DNA of 64,000 nucleotides from Gemmatimonas sp. (GCF_021298855.1 NZ_JAJTHI010000020.1:1-64000); one strand, 5' to 3'. Shown: positions 35,105-45,977, counted from the first letter of the stretch. A program made the numbers and translations. The notes: a model not told the origin generated them from the letters alone.

Positions 35105-36061
35105 ATGCGCCTCGTGTGGCGGCGCCTGATACAGAGCGTGCCGTTGCTGCTGGTGATTTCGGCGCTCGTGTTCTTTCTCATGCGGGCCGTGCCCGGTGGG
35201 CCACTCGCGGCCTATCTCGAAAACCCGAACGTCCGCCCCGAGGACCTCGAGCGTCTGCGCGTGGCGATGGGGCTCGACGCGCCACTGGGTGTGCAGTATC
35301 TGCGCTGGCTTGCCGCCTTCGTGCGCGGCGACTGGGGGTACAGCTTCGCCGACGGCCGACCCGTGCTGGATCGTATTGTCGAGCGCGTCCCGGCGACGCT
35401 GGAGCTGGTGTTGAGCTCCACGGTGCTGGCGCTGTGCCTGGCGCTTCCCGCCGGCATGCTGGCCGCCACGCGCGGGCGTGCCGACCGGTTCACGCGCTTG
35501 CTCACCACCGCCGGCGTCTCGCTGCCCGTGTTCTGGTTGGGGCTGGTGCTGCAGCTGGTGCTGTCCATCCAGCTGGGGTGGTTGCCCTCGTCGGGGCGGC
35601 AGTCGTTCGGGAGCAACAGCGTGGGAGACCGTGTGACGCACCTGGTCCTGCCGGCGCTGGTGCTGGCCGCCGTACAGGGCGCAGCGTGGACGCGGTATCT
35701 GCGCCGCGCCCTGCGCGACACGCTGGCCCTGCCCTTCCTGCGCGCGGCCCGACTGCGCGGCCTGTCGGAGTCCCGTGTGATGTGGCGCCATGCGCTGCCG
35801 AACGCGGTCGGTCCCTTCGTGACCGTGGTGCTCCTCGATGCGGCCATGCTGGCGTCGGGGGCCGTGGTCACGGAAAGCGTCTTCGCCTGGCCGGGCGTGG
35901 GCAGCCTCTTCACCGAGGCACTCGTGAAGCGTGACTACCCCGTGCTCATGGCCTTTCTCATGCTGGCCGCGGCCGCCGTGGTGGTGCTCAACCTGCTGGC
36001 CGACATGCTCGTGCAGCGCCTCGACCCGCGTACGCGAGAGCGCACGTGGGAGCGCACGTGA
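35105..36061 (+). CDS. ABC transporter permease, DppB/OppB type
   Basis: A 318-residue inner membrane protein with the DppB layout: N-terminal helix (IQSVPLLLVISALVFFLMRAVPGGP), periplasmic segment, then five more helices. The EAA loop FLRAARLRGLSESRVMWRHALPN contacts the ATPase. A GTG directly before the ATG could also be the start. It overlaps the second permease by four bases. No ATP-binding gene of the DppD/DppF type lies in this run. Confidence 0.93.
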   Translation: MRLVWRRLIQSVPLLLVISALVFFLMRAVPGGPLAAYLENPNVRPEDLERLRVAMGLDAPLGVQYLRWLAAFVRGDWGYSFADGRPVLDRIVERVPATLELVLSSTVLALCLALPAGMLAATRGRADRFTRLLTTAGVSLPVFWLGLVLQLVLSIQLGWLPSSGRQSFGSNSVGDRVTHLVLPALVLAAVQGAAWTRYLRRALRDTLALPFLRAARLRGLSESRVMWRHALPNAVGPFVTVVLLDAAMLASGAVVTESVFAWPGVGSLFTEALVKRDYPVLMAFLMLAAAAVVVLNLLADMLVQRLDPRTRERTWERT

Positions 36062-36882
36062 CCGTGCACGCCCCGGCAGTCTGGCCCGGGCGGTGGTCGC
36101 CTGCGCTGCTCGTGCTGGCGGCGCTCGTGCTGTGTGCCGTCGCCGCGCCGCTCATTGCCCCGTACGCCCCCGACGCGCTGGATCTGGCCAACCGTCGGGC
36201 CGCGCCGTCGGCCGCGCACTGGTTCGGCACGGACGAACTGGGGCGCGACGTGCTCACCCGCGTATTGAGCGGGGCACGCGTGTCGCTGGCCATTGGCCTG
36301 CTCTCGGCGCTCGTGAGCGCCGGGCTGGGGACGGTGATTGGCAGCGCGGCGGGCATGCTGGGGCATTGGGCTGACGACGTGCTGATGCGCGTCACCGACG
36401 CCATGCTCTCCATGCCGCGGCTGCCGTTGCTCATGCTCGCCGCGGCGATCGTACAACCCACGGTGCCGATGCTCATCGGGCTGGTGGCCCTCAGCGGCTG
36501 GATGGAAACGGCGCGCGTGGTGCGGGCGGATGTGCGGTCACTGGCAACGCGCGACTTCGTGCAGGCGGCACGAGCGGTCGGTGCCGCCCCGTTTCGTGTG
36601 TGGCGCCGCCATCTGCTGCCGGCCGTCGTGCCCACCCTGTCCGTGGCGACCACACTGGCCATCGGACGCGCGATCCTGCTCGAAAGCACGCTGAGCTTCT
36701 TCGGCGTGGGCGTACAGCCCCCGACCGCCAGCTGGGGCAACATGCTCTATCAGGCGCAGAGTACGATGAGCTCCGAGCCCTGGCTCGCCATCTTCCCCGG
36801 GCTTTTCATCTTCATCACCGTGCTGGCGTGCAATACCGTAGGCGATGCCCTCGGCGAGACGCCACGTCGCTCCAGCCCCTGA
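36058..36882 (+). CDS. ABC transporter permease, DppC/OppC type
   Basis: A 274-residue permease. It shows the DppC N-terminal signature APSAAHWFGTDELGRDVLTR, six hydrophobic helices and the EAA loop FVQAARAVGAAPFRVWRRHLLP. The end of the family motif, ESTLSFFGVGVQPPTASWG, is intact. I use the GTG at 36058, which forms GTGA with the preceding stop and has GGGAG upstream; a GTG at 36046 is possible. It is followed 6 nt later by the dehydrogenase gene. Confidence 0.93.
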   Translation: MTVHAPAVWPGRWSPALLVLAALVLCAVAAPLIAPYAPDALDLANRRAAPSAAHWFGTDELGRDVLTRVLSGARVSLAIGLLSALVSAGLGTVIGSAAGMLGHWADDVLMRVTDAMLSMPRLPLLMLAAAIVQPTVPMLIGLVALSGWMETARVVRADVRSLATRDFVQAARAVGAAPFRVWRRHLLPAVVPTLSVATTLAIGRAILLESTLSFFGVGVQPPTASWGNMLYQAQSTMSSEPWLAIFPGLFIFITVLACNTVGDALGETPRRSSP

Positions 36883-36888
36883 GACACC

Positions 36889-37869
36889 ATGACTGCCACG
36901 CCAGCACCCGCCGGCCTCTCGCTCTCGCTTCCATTCGTACCTCGGCGCGTGGTCATTGGCGCCAGTGCACACGCCGACATCGCGGCAATGATTCGCGCGG
37001 CGCGCCCGGAGCTCGAGGTGCGCGGTGCGCCGTTCACGGAGATCACGGCCGCCGATCTCGCCTGGGCCGACACGTACATCGGCTTTCGCCGGCCACCGGC
37101 TGCCCACGACATGGGGGCGGTCCAGTGGGTCCACAGCACCGGCGCGGGGGTCGACGGCTGGTTGGGTCAGGGGCTCGATACGGGCATCCTGCTCACACGC
37201 TCGCCGGAATCGTTCGGGCCAATGATTGCCGAGTGGGCCGTCGCGCGCGTGTTTGCGGTGCAGCAGCAGCTGGTATCGCTCATGGACGCACAGCGTGAGC
37301 AGCGGTGGGCGCCGCGGGACATCGCCCGTGTGGCGGGTACCCGCGCGGTGCTGGTGGGCACTGGTGACATCGGCACGCACATCGCGGCAGCGTTTGCCGC
37401 CCTCGGCATCACGGTGACCGGTGTCTCGCGCACCGGGCAGGCCTCACACCCGGCATTCAGGGCCGTGCACACGGTGGACAGGCTGGCTGACCTCGTGGCC
37501 GACGCGGATTGGCTTGTGCTGTCGGTGCCGGACACTCCGGCGTCGCGCGGGCTGGTGTCGCGCGCGGTGCTCGAGCGCTGCCGTGGTGCGGTGCTGCTGA
37601 ATGCCGGACGTGGCGCGGTCGTGGACGAAGCCGCGCTTCCCGACGCCCTCGACAACGGCTGGCTGCGGGCGGCGGCCCTCGATGTGTTCGTGACCGAGCC
37701 CCTGCCGTCCACGTCGCCGCTCTGGGGACATCCACGCGTTCTGGTTTCGCCGCACATTTCGGGACTCACCACGGTGGCCGGCGCCGCCGAGGGGTTTCTG
37801 GCATGCGCAGAGAGCCTCGGGCGCGGCGTGTGGCCCACCTGGGTGGTGGACCGCGCCCGAGGCTACTGA
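36889..37869 (+). CDS. D-isomer specific 2-hydroxyacid dehydrogenase family protein
   Basis: A 326-residue NAD-dependent oxidoreductase. The Rossmann motif is AVLVGTGDIGTHIAAAFAALG. Catalytic residues fit the family: Arg in LLNAGRGAVVDEAAL, Glu in FVTEPLPSTSPLWGHP and His in VLVSPHISG. The substrate-binding loop VHSTGAGVDGW is present. It likely interconverts a 2-keto acid and a D-2-hydroxy acid such as glyoxylate/hydroxypyruvate; the exact substrate is not readable. It ends the plus-strand run; the convergent TPR gene begins only 10 nt away with no clear terminator between. Confidence 0.9.
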   Translation: MTATPAPAGLSLSLPFVPRRVVIGASAHADIAAMIRAARPELEVRGAPFTEITAADLAWADTYIGFRRPPAAHDMGAVQWVHSTGAGVDGWLGQGLDTGILLTRSPESFGPMIAEWAVARVFAVQQQLVSLMDAQREQRWAPRDIARVAGTRAVLVGTGDIGTHIAAAFAALGITVTGVSRTGQASHPAFRAVHTVDRLADLVADADWLVLSVPDTPASRGLVSRAVLERCRGAVLLNAGRGAVVDEAALPDALDNGWLRAAALDVFVTEPLPSTSPLWGHPRVLVSPHISGLTTVAGAAEGFLACAESLGRGVWPTWVVDRARGY

Positions 37870-37879
37870 CCGCCGGGGC

Positions 37880-38929
37880 TCAGCGCCTGAGCGTGGCGCC
37901 GCCGGGAAGTCGGGCCAGCTCGACTTCGGCGGCAATGGTGCCGAACGCGCCCCACTGCCCTCCCGCCACGATGCGCCGCCAGAGGGCTTCGGCCTCGACG
38001 CGCCGTCCGTTGTACCAGTGCCAGTTGGCCACGCCGTAAGCTGCCGAGGCATCCTGCACCGACAGTTCGCCGGTGGGCGACGCCGTGAGTACGGAGTCGG
38101 GGGGGAGCAGCCCCTTGTAGAGCAGCATGAGCTTGTGATACGCCTGATTCTCGATGATGCGCATGTCACGGCGCATGGGCTGCAGCACCCGGGCCGCTTC
38201 CGCGTTCCGCCCCGCGCGCCGCAATGACATGTAGAGCCAATGCGCCATGGACACCCGACGATCGTCGTTGGTGGCCGCGTTCACTTCACGCTGCGCCACC
38301 GTGGCGGCTTCTCCCCAGCTGCCGTTGAGGTAGTAGGCGAGCGCCAGATGGTAGCCGATGTTGGACTTGAGCGTGCCGATGGGCGTATTGGCCGCATTCG
38401 GCTGTCCATCGGGTTCGACTTCGTCGGGCTTGTCACGCGTGAGGTCGTCGGCCCGCTTGAGGTCCCGAATGGCGGCGTCGAAATCCCGTACGGAAATCCA
38501 GCGGTGTCCGCGATGACGCAGCAGCCACGGATTGTCGGGATAGCGCGCGAGCCCGCGCGTGTAGATCTCGATCGACTGCCGCAGCTGGCCAAGGTAACCG
38601 AGGCGTCGTGCGTACCAGATGATGGAGTCGAGGTTGGTGGGCGCTGCCACGTACGCGCGCCGTGCCTCCGCCAGCTGGCGCTCGTAACGCGCCCGCACGT
38701 TTGGGGCGAGCGGAAAGTCGCGCAGCGTATCGCCGAGTTGGGAGATGGCCTGAAACCGTGGAGAGGCGGGAGGGCGGCTGTCGGCGGTTGCGGGTGCCGG
38801 CCGGCCTCCCGGGCCAGCCTGAGCGCAGAGTGTCCCCGCGGGAATCACCACCAACGAGGTTCCCACCAGCGCGCCGGCAACCACCACGGCACGGCGCGCG
38901 CTCCGACCTACAGAGAATGAGGTTGTCAT
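37880..38929 (-). CDS. Exported TPR-repeat protein, function unknown
   Basis: A 349-residue protein with a signal peptide (AVVVAGALVGTSLVVIPAGTLCAQA), a Pro/Ala linker and then TPR-like repeats: DSIIWYARRLGYLGQLRQSIEIYTRGLARYPDN, WISVRDFDAAIRDLKRADDL, NIGYHLALAYYLNGSWGEAA and VANWHWYNGRRVEAEALWRR. It is likely a periplasmic scaffold. There is no other domain. A 14-nt perfect palindrome (38987-39000) lies upstream at the end of tadA; its meaning is unclear. Confidence 0.8.
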   Translation of the reverse strand: MTTSFSVGRSARRAVVVAGALVGTSLVVIPAGTLCAQAGPGGRPAPATADSRPPASPRFQAISQLGDTLRDFPLAPNVRARYERQLAEARRAYVAAPTNLDSIIWYARRLGYLGQLRQSIEIYTRGLARYPDNPWLLRHRGHRWISVRDFDAAIRDLKRADDLTRDKPDEVEPDGQPNAANTPIGTLKSNIGYHLALAYYLNGSWGEAATVAQREVNAATNDDRRVSMAHWLYMSLRRAGRNAEAARVLQPMRRDMRIIENQAYHKLMLLYKGLLPPDSVLTASPTGELSVQDASAAYGVANWHWYNGRRVEAEALWRRIVAGGQWGAFGTIAAEVELARLPGGATLRR

Positions 38930-38996
38930 GCGCTGAAAGTGCCGCCTGACCCGTCATCCGGCAAAGGTTACGTCGTGCCGTCGGACCTGAGGCGCC

Positions 38997-39488
38997 TCAG
39001 CGGCGCCGAGCGAAGAACTCCTGCAGCAAGGCGGCGCTTTCCTGCTCCAGCACGCCGCCTCGGACCTGGGGCCGATGATTGAGGCGCGGGTGGCGGACCA
39101 GATCACCCACGCTTCCGCACATCCCCGCCTTCTCGTCCCAGGCGCCAAAGACCAGCGCGCCCACACGCGCCAGTACGATCGCCCCCGCACACATGGCGCA
39201 GGGTTCCAGCGTCACCACCAGGGTACAGTCTCCAAGCGCGCGATCGCCCAGCGCACGGGCCGCATCGCGCAAGGCGAGCAGTTCGGCGTGCGACGTGGCA
39301 TCGGCGTCGCGGCGCATGCGATTCTGGGCGCGGCTGAGGACGTTGCCGGTGGCCGTGTCCAGCACCACCGCTCCGACCGGCACCTCATCGGCCGCGGCCG
39401 CGGCGCGCGCTTCCTGCAGCGCCTCGTGCATGGCCGCCTGCAGCACCGGGGAGACGGGGACCGACGGATTCACCGTCGCGGCACCCAT
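38997..39488 (-). CDS. tadA: tRNA-specific adenosine deaminase
   Basis: Converts A34 to inosine in tRNA-Arg(ACG). Zinc-deaminase motifs are in place: HAE at residues 67-69 (SHAELLALRDAARAL) and PCAMC at 96-100 (LEPCAMCAGAIVLARV). It has 163 residues from the ATG at 39488. A GTG at 39473 would instead make a 4-nt GTGA overlap with the upstream stop and drop five residues; both are plausible. It lies downstream of the amidohydrolase-like lipoprotein. Confidence 0.93.
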   Translation of the reverse strand: MGAATVNPSVPVSPVLQAAMHEALQEARAAAAADEVPVGAVVLDTATGNVLSRAQNRMRRDADATSHAELLALRDAARALGDRALGDCTLVVTLEPCAMCAGAIVLARVGALVFGAWDEKAGMCGSVGDLVRHPRLNHRPQVRGGVLEQESAALLQEFFARRR

Positions 39489-40513
39489 CCGTAGTGCCGT
39501 TCCAGATAGACGAGCAGCGCATCGACGAGCGATCGGGCAAAGGCCCCGCGACTGGCGGCGGTGTCGCGAATACCGGGGAAATGACATTCGATCTGAATGG
39601 CGTCCACGGCGGAGCCGTTGCGGGACCCGTGGCGTCCGGTATTGTAGCCGCCGTCGAAGAACTCCTGCCCAACCAGCGGCGCGGGATCGTTTGGAGAGGG
39701 CACCGAAGGGACACCGCGCGTGCCCAGCAGTCCGCCCAGACTGAACGGCCCGCGCAGCAAGGCCACCCCGCGATCTGACAGGCTTCGGGTACCGGACGCG
39801 GCGCGCGCGATGCTGCTGGTGTTCATGGTACCGGCCGCCTGCAGCGCGGCATCACTCTGTCGCAAGGTGGCGGCGGAGAGCAGGTACCCCAGTTCCAGTC
39901 TCGGTACGGTATGGCCATGGCCGTGCAGGTCGATGAGCAGGCCGTGGCCGCCGTTCGCGGCGACCCGCTGCCGCGCGGAGTCGATGGCCGAATGCAACCA
40001 CAGCCAGGTAGTATCGAGGGCGCGTGTGCCACCCGTGGCCTCATCGCGATCACGATTGGCGTCGAACTTCCGCCGATGCAGTCGATTGACCACCAAATGC
40101 AGCCGGGCACCGGTACGCACCTGAAACGTGTCGGCGATCGCGCGCGCGAGTTCCTGGGTGTTGGCATCGGTGACGGTGACGCACCCGCTGCAGCTGCGAT
40201 CGGGAATGCCGGCGGGCTGCAGGGCCCCACCGTGCGGCGCCACCAGCACGAGCGGCGCATCTCCCGGGGTGTACTCCACGAACTCCGACCGGTCGGTGTA
40301 TGTCTGCCCGACCACCAGCGGCCCCACCGGCCCCGTGGGCTGCGCCGGGGTCAGCGGTGGCGTGGGGCCGGGACCCGTGGGTGTGGGCGCGCCTGCCGGC
40401 GATGGCGCCGACTCGCCGCCGCACGCGGCCAGCAGGAGGCACAGCGCCGCCGCAAGGCGGCGCCGGCCAGTCCGTGCCACGGAACGCCAGCACACATCAT
40501 GGGCACTCGTCAT
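39470..40513 (-). CDS. N-formylglutamate amidohydrolase-like lipoprotein
   Basis: A 347-residue protein. A lipoprotein signal ends at Cys31 (LCLLLAAC), followed by a Pro/Thr/Gly-rich linker and a catalytic domain related to N-formylglutamate amidohydrolase/zinc carboxypeptidase-like folds: VLVAPHGGALQPAGIP, VVNRLHRRKFDANRDRD, GHGLLIDLHGHGH and IQIECHFPGIRD. The His, Glu and Asp residues that could hold zinc are kept. The usual enzyme is cytosolic, so an exported form probably cuts a different amide, perhaps from the envelope or medium (inference). It starts at the ATG at 40513, 10 nt after clpB. Confidence 0.8.
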   Translation of the reverse strand: MTSAHDVCWRSVARTGRRRLAAALCLLLAACGGESAPSPAGAPTPTGPGPTPPLTPAQPTGPVGPLVVGQTYTDRSEFVEYTPGDAPLVLVAPHGGALQPAGIPDRSCSGCVTVTDANTQELARAIADTFQVRTGARLHLVVNRLHRRKFDANRDRDEATGGTRALDTTWLWLHSAIDSARQRVAANGGHGLLIDLHGHGHTVPRLELGYLLSAATLRQSDAALQAAGTMNTSSIARAASGTRSLSDRGVALLRGPFSLGGLLGTRGVPSVPSPNDPAPLVGQEFFDGGYNTGRHGSRNGSAVDAIQIECHFPGIRDTAASRGAFARSLVDALLVYLERHYGWVPRR

Positions 40514-40523
40514 GCCCTGCAAA

Positions 40524-43145
<2,622 letters not shown>

Positions 43146-43195
43146 GCCGTCACTAGAGGCAATGAGGATGCCGGTTGCGGACTGCCTTATCTGCA

Positions 43196-43239
43196 GGGAG
43201 CAGGAGGCAGGAAGCCGGAAGCAGGGAACCGGCGTGTGA
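43196..43239. repeat. Second copy of the dispersed GGAAGC-rich repeat
   Basis: It matches 18521-18564 at 36 of 44 positions, including the non-repetitive right end GGCGTG. It lies in the clpB leader, between the clpB start and the terminator of the upstream gene. No reading frame or pairing partner is seen here. Confidence 0.7.
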
Positions 43240-43290
43240 CAATACTGCAGCCTGATGGCAATGTGGCGGAATCGCACCGCGAACGGCGAC

Positions 43291-43327
43291 AAAAAAGAGC
43301 GCCCCGGGTCCGCTCACCCGGGGCGCT
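43291..43327 (-). terminator. Intrinsic terminator of the secreted NPNF protein gene
   Basis: On the minus strand a 12-bp perfect stem (43316-43327 with 43298-43309, loop of 6) is followed by a T run (43291-43296). It is the only textbook rho-independent terminator with a full U tract in the window. It separates the 151-residue gene from clpB. Confidence 0.93.
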
Positions 43328-43373
43328 TCTTCACCTGGTACATCGGGTCTCGTGGTGCTCGACCAGCAACTGC

Positions 43374-43829
43374 TTACTTCACCACGATCATCTTCTTCAC
43401 CAGCGGCACGCCATCCACCTCGAGGCGATACAGATACACGCCTGAGGCGGCCTCCCGCCCGGTTGCTTGGACTTTGCCATCCCAGTAGGCGACGTAATCA
43501 CCGCATGGGACCGCGATTTTTTCCAGCGGTTGACCACCGGCCACTCCGCTTGTTCCGCCCTGCAACACCGGGGTTGCCACCACGTCCGACAGGACGTTGT
43601 AAATCTTGAGGCTGACCCGGTACTGCCTTCCAGGCTGCGAACAGGTGGGCGCATCGCCCACGCTGAACGGAATGCGAGTTTCCGGATTGAAGGGATTCGG
43701 GTAGTTCTGCCCGAGGCTCGCTCCGGCGCGGCGCTCTCTCCCGTCTTGCGACGGTTGAGCCTCCGCGACTCGTGGCATGAACACGCTGAGAGCGAGCACC
43801 AGACCCAGTGCTCCCCACAAACGTTTCAT
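43374..43829 (-). CDS. Small secreted protein with NYPNPFNP motif (FlgD-like/C-terminal sorting-type domain)
   Basis: A 151-residue exported protein with signal peptide LVLALSVFMPRVAEAQ. The rest looks like one immunoglobulin-like FlgD/Por-tail domain: LGQNYPNPFNPETRIPFSVG, YRVSLKIYNVLSDVVATPV, YVAYWDGKVQATGREAASGV and YLYRLEVDGVPLVKKMIVVK. This domain is normally the C-terminal end of much larger secreted proteins in Bacteroidota and relatives; here it stands alone. The gene is monocistronic with its own promoter, an 80-nt leader and a strong terminator, which suggests high and separate expression. Its role is unknown. Confidence 0.85.
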   Translation of the reverse strand: MKRLWGALGLVLALSVFMPRVAEAQPSQDGRERRAGASLGQNYPNPFNPETRIPFSVGDAPTCSQPGRQYRVSLKIYNVLSDVVATPVLQGGTSGVAGGQPLEKIAVPCGDYVAYWDGKVQATGREAASGVYLYRLEVDGVPLVKKMIVVK

Positions 43830-43892
43830 GGTGCTTCTCCGACTGACGAATCAGGTTCTGAGTCGACGTCTCCTTTAAGGGTGAGAAACATG

Positions 43893-43904
43893 GATTCGCG
43901 AATC
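43893..43904. promoter_or_regulatory. 12-nt palindrome just downstream of a transcription start
   Basis: Perfect palindrome GATTCGCGAATC, about 10 to 18 nt downstream of the start predicted from the promoter at 43918-43946. The position would suit a repressor operator; no matching regulator is known. Confidence 0.35.
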
Positions 43905-43917
43905 GAATCCACTGTGA

Positions 43918-43946
43918 AGCTTAGGACGCACACCCCTGCCCGTCAA
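43918..43946 (-). promoter_or_regulatory. Promoter of the secreted NPNF protein gene
   Basis: Minus-strand -35 TTGACG (43941-43946) and -10 TAAGCT (43918-43923) with a 17-bp spacer. The -35 lies within a 7-bp inverted repeat (43936-43942 with 43956-43962). A rather AT-rich tract follows upstream to the recO end. Confidence 0.8.
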
Positions 43947-44046
43947 GCAACATTCCGGGCAGCGCGTCGCTCGCAAACCGCCCCAATCACGGCGAAAAAC
44001 CTACAAGAAATACGACATCAAGCAGTTAGCAAACGGACCTCATGTA

Positions 44047-44811
44047 CTACTTGAGGTTGGTCTCCCATTGTCCCTGTTCCCAGACCTGATAGGCCTTGAG
44101 CGGCCGCCGCTCCGGCAGATGCTCCAGGAGAAACTCCCGCAGCAGGCGCTGGTGCGCCCGTGCGGCACTGGCGTCGAGGGGCACCGGGTGCCCGCCGAGC
44201 CACGCCTCGAGCGCCGCCCGGGCGTCGGGGGGAAGCAACCGTCCCCCCGGTGTGCGCCGCGCGCAGGCGGCACACACCGTGCCCCCGGCCATTACCGAAA
44301 ACCGCGCCGTCAGCTGGGCCTCTACCGGAGCGTGGCATTCCGCGCAGTGCCCCACGCTGGGGCGAAAGCCCACTTCGGCCACGAGCCGCCAGAGCACACC
44401 CACGGTGACGGTGACGGTATCGTGAGGGGCAGCCGTTGCGAGCTGATCGAGCCCCTCCACGAGCGTTCCGTACGCAACCGGCGCCGCCTCGTCATGCACC
44501 AGCCGCAGGGCGCACTCGGCGATGGCGCTGGCCGCCGTGAAGCGACCGAGGTCGAGCGCCAGCGCCGGTCGCGCCGTCGTCACGTCGAAGCCCTGAAGGG
44601 CGTGCAGGTCGCGCCCCGGCTTCGTCTGGATCTGCGCCTGCCCTTCGGCGAACAGGTCGACGGCGCTCCCGAACCGTTTCCGCGAGGAGCGCGCCCCGCG
44701 CGCCACCACCGACTGCACCCCGGCCTCCCGGGTTACCAGCCTCAGGATGCGGCTGGACTCCAGGTAATCGGCCACGTGCAGCACGATGGCGTCGGTTTGC
44801 AGCAGGGACAT
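44047..44811 (-). CDS. recO: DNA repair protein RecO
   Basis: Mediator that loads RecA on SSB-coated DNA with RecR. It has 254 residues. The N-terminal OB-fold starts MSLLQTDAIVLHVADYLESS and continues VVARGARSSRKRFGSAVDLF. The C-terminal helical domain carries a C-x2-C...C-x2-C zinc site (HCAECHAP and VCAACARR). It is the last gene of the run that includes B12 uptake, 50 nt after the propeller lipoprotein; a separate promoter could not be defined. Confidence 0.94.
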   Translation of the reverse strand: MSLLQTDAIVLHVADYLESSRILRLVTREAGVQSVVARGARSSRKRFGSAVDLFAEGQAQIQTKPGRDLHALQGFDVTTARPALALDLGRFTAASAIAECALRLVHDEAAPVAYGTLVEGLDQLATAAPHDTVTVTVGVLWRLVAEVGFRPSVGHCAECHAPVEAQLTARFSVMAGGTVCAACARRTPGGRLLPPDARAALEAWLGGHPVPLDASAARAHQRLLREFLLEHLPERRPLKAYQVWEQGQWETNLK

Positions 44812-44861
44812 GCAGCAACGTTAGCCACACGGTGGAGCAATGGGCAGAACGACGTGCCGGT

Positions 44862-45977
44862 TCAGCGCAGGGCGAGATCCACGCCGCCCTGCCCGGCCGG
44901 TACGCGCCGGGTCTCCACCAGCGCGGGAGAAAAGACGATGAGCGAGGTGGCGGAGCCGGCGCCATTGACGATGCAGTGCAATCTGCCGAGTGCGTCTGCC
45001 TGTCCGCTGCCACAGGTCACCGGGGCGCCCGCGGCGGTACGCAGGTCCAGCCATGGGGTGGTGCCCGTGGTCACGACGGAGAGGTCGTCAGCGCGCAGCT
45101 TGAGGATGCGGCTGGTGAAGGTGGAGAGGTTCTCCGAGAGACTCACGTACAGGAAGCCGTCGAGTCCGCGCCTGGTGCCGGCGCCGAAGGTCCCGGCCGG
45201 CATGGGGCGAATCGTCTGCACGCGGCGCGCGGCCAAATCCACCTTGGCCACGGCGCCCGAAGCGATGAGCGAGAACGGGAAGCTGGCAAAGTTGGCTTCC
45301 CCGCCGGCGCTCACATACGCCACCTGCCCGACAATGACCGCCGACGCCCCCGACCCACGTACTCCTGGAAGCCTGATGGTATCCCGGGTGCCGCCGCTCG
45401 CGGGTATACGAATGAGCCGCACGTCGCCCTGCACCGCGTAATTCGTGCGACAGTTGCTGTTCGCATCCACCACCCACGTGGCATTGTCGTACTGGAACAT
45501 GTCGGTGGGACAGAGCCCCGCATTGGCGATGCGCGCAATGGTGGGAGCGGCCGTACCGGCCACCGACACCAGGGCGATGGCACTGGAGTCACGCAGCGCC
45601 GCGGCAATGAGGGCCTGCCCGTTGCTGCCGCGGAAGAGGCGCGCCCGCGAGGGATTGCTGCGCGGCGGCAGCTGGACGCGTCGGGCACTCAGGGCGCCGA
45701 TATCGACGATGTACAGCAGGTCGCCAGCGCCGCGGCTCGAGACCGTGAGGACCGTATCGCGTTCGAGCGTGAAGCCACCAGCGTCGAGTTCCGTTGGTGG
45801 GGCGAGCGGCAGCCGCGACGTGACCTGTCCGGTGTCACCGAGGAAGGTGAGACCGGGCTGAATGAAGCCGTCGAGCACGACGATACCGCGCGGGGGCTGC
45901 GGCGGAACGGCGATGGGCGTGGACTCCCCGCAGGCGGCTACGCCGAGCAGGGCGCTCAGGAGCGCGAGTTCACGCAC
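44862..45977 (-). CDS. Beta-propeller-like lipoprotein of the B12 uptake operon (BtuG-like candidate)
   Basis: A 371-residue lipoprotein. From the GTG at 45977 the signal ends at Cys16 (LLSALLGVAAC); a GTG at 46064 would add 29 residues. The rest has repeated YncE-like blades: DTVLTVSSRGAGDLLYIVDI, QALIAAALRDSSAIALVSVA, GDVRLIRIPASGGTRDTIRL, VAKVDLAARRVQTIRPMP and LYVSLSENLSTFTSRILKLR. It directly follows the TonB receptor behind btuF-C-D. In Bacteroides, BtuG, a surface seven-bladed propeller lipoprotein, binds B12 very tightly and docks on BtuB. The position and fold suggest the same job here, but sequence identity to BtuG is not claimed. Confidence 0.75.
   Translation of the reverse strand: MRELALLSALLGVAACGESTPIAVPPQPPRGIVVLDGFIQPGLTFLGDTGQVTSRLPLAPPTELDAGGFTLERDTVLTVSSRGAGDLLYIVDIGALSARRVQLPPRSNPSRARLFRGSNGQALIAAALRDSSAIALVSVAGTAAPTIARIANAGLCPTDMFQYDNATWVVDANSNCRTNYAVQGDVRLIRIPASGGTRDTIRLPGVRGSGASAVIVGQVAYVSAGGEANFASFPFSLIASGAVAKVDLAARRVQTIRPMPAGTFGAGTRRGLDGFLYVSLSENLSTFTSRILKLRADDLSVVTTGTTPWLDLRTAAGAPVTCGSGQADALGRLHCIVNGAGSATSLIVFSPALVETRRVPAGQGGVDLALR

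Noticed and set aside
33082-35181. A 699-codon minus-strand open frame
   Set aside because: It is antisense to the DUF885-like gene and the substrate-binding lipoprotein, both of which have clear family motifs; the antisense translation is low complexity and His/Arg-rich.
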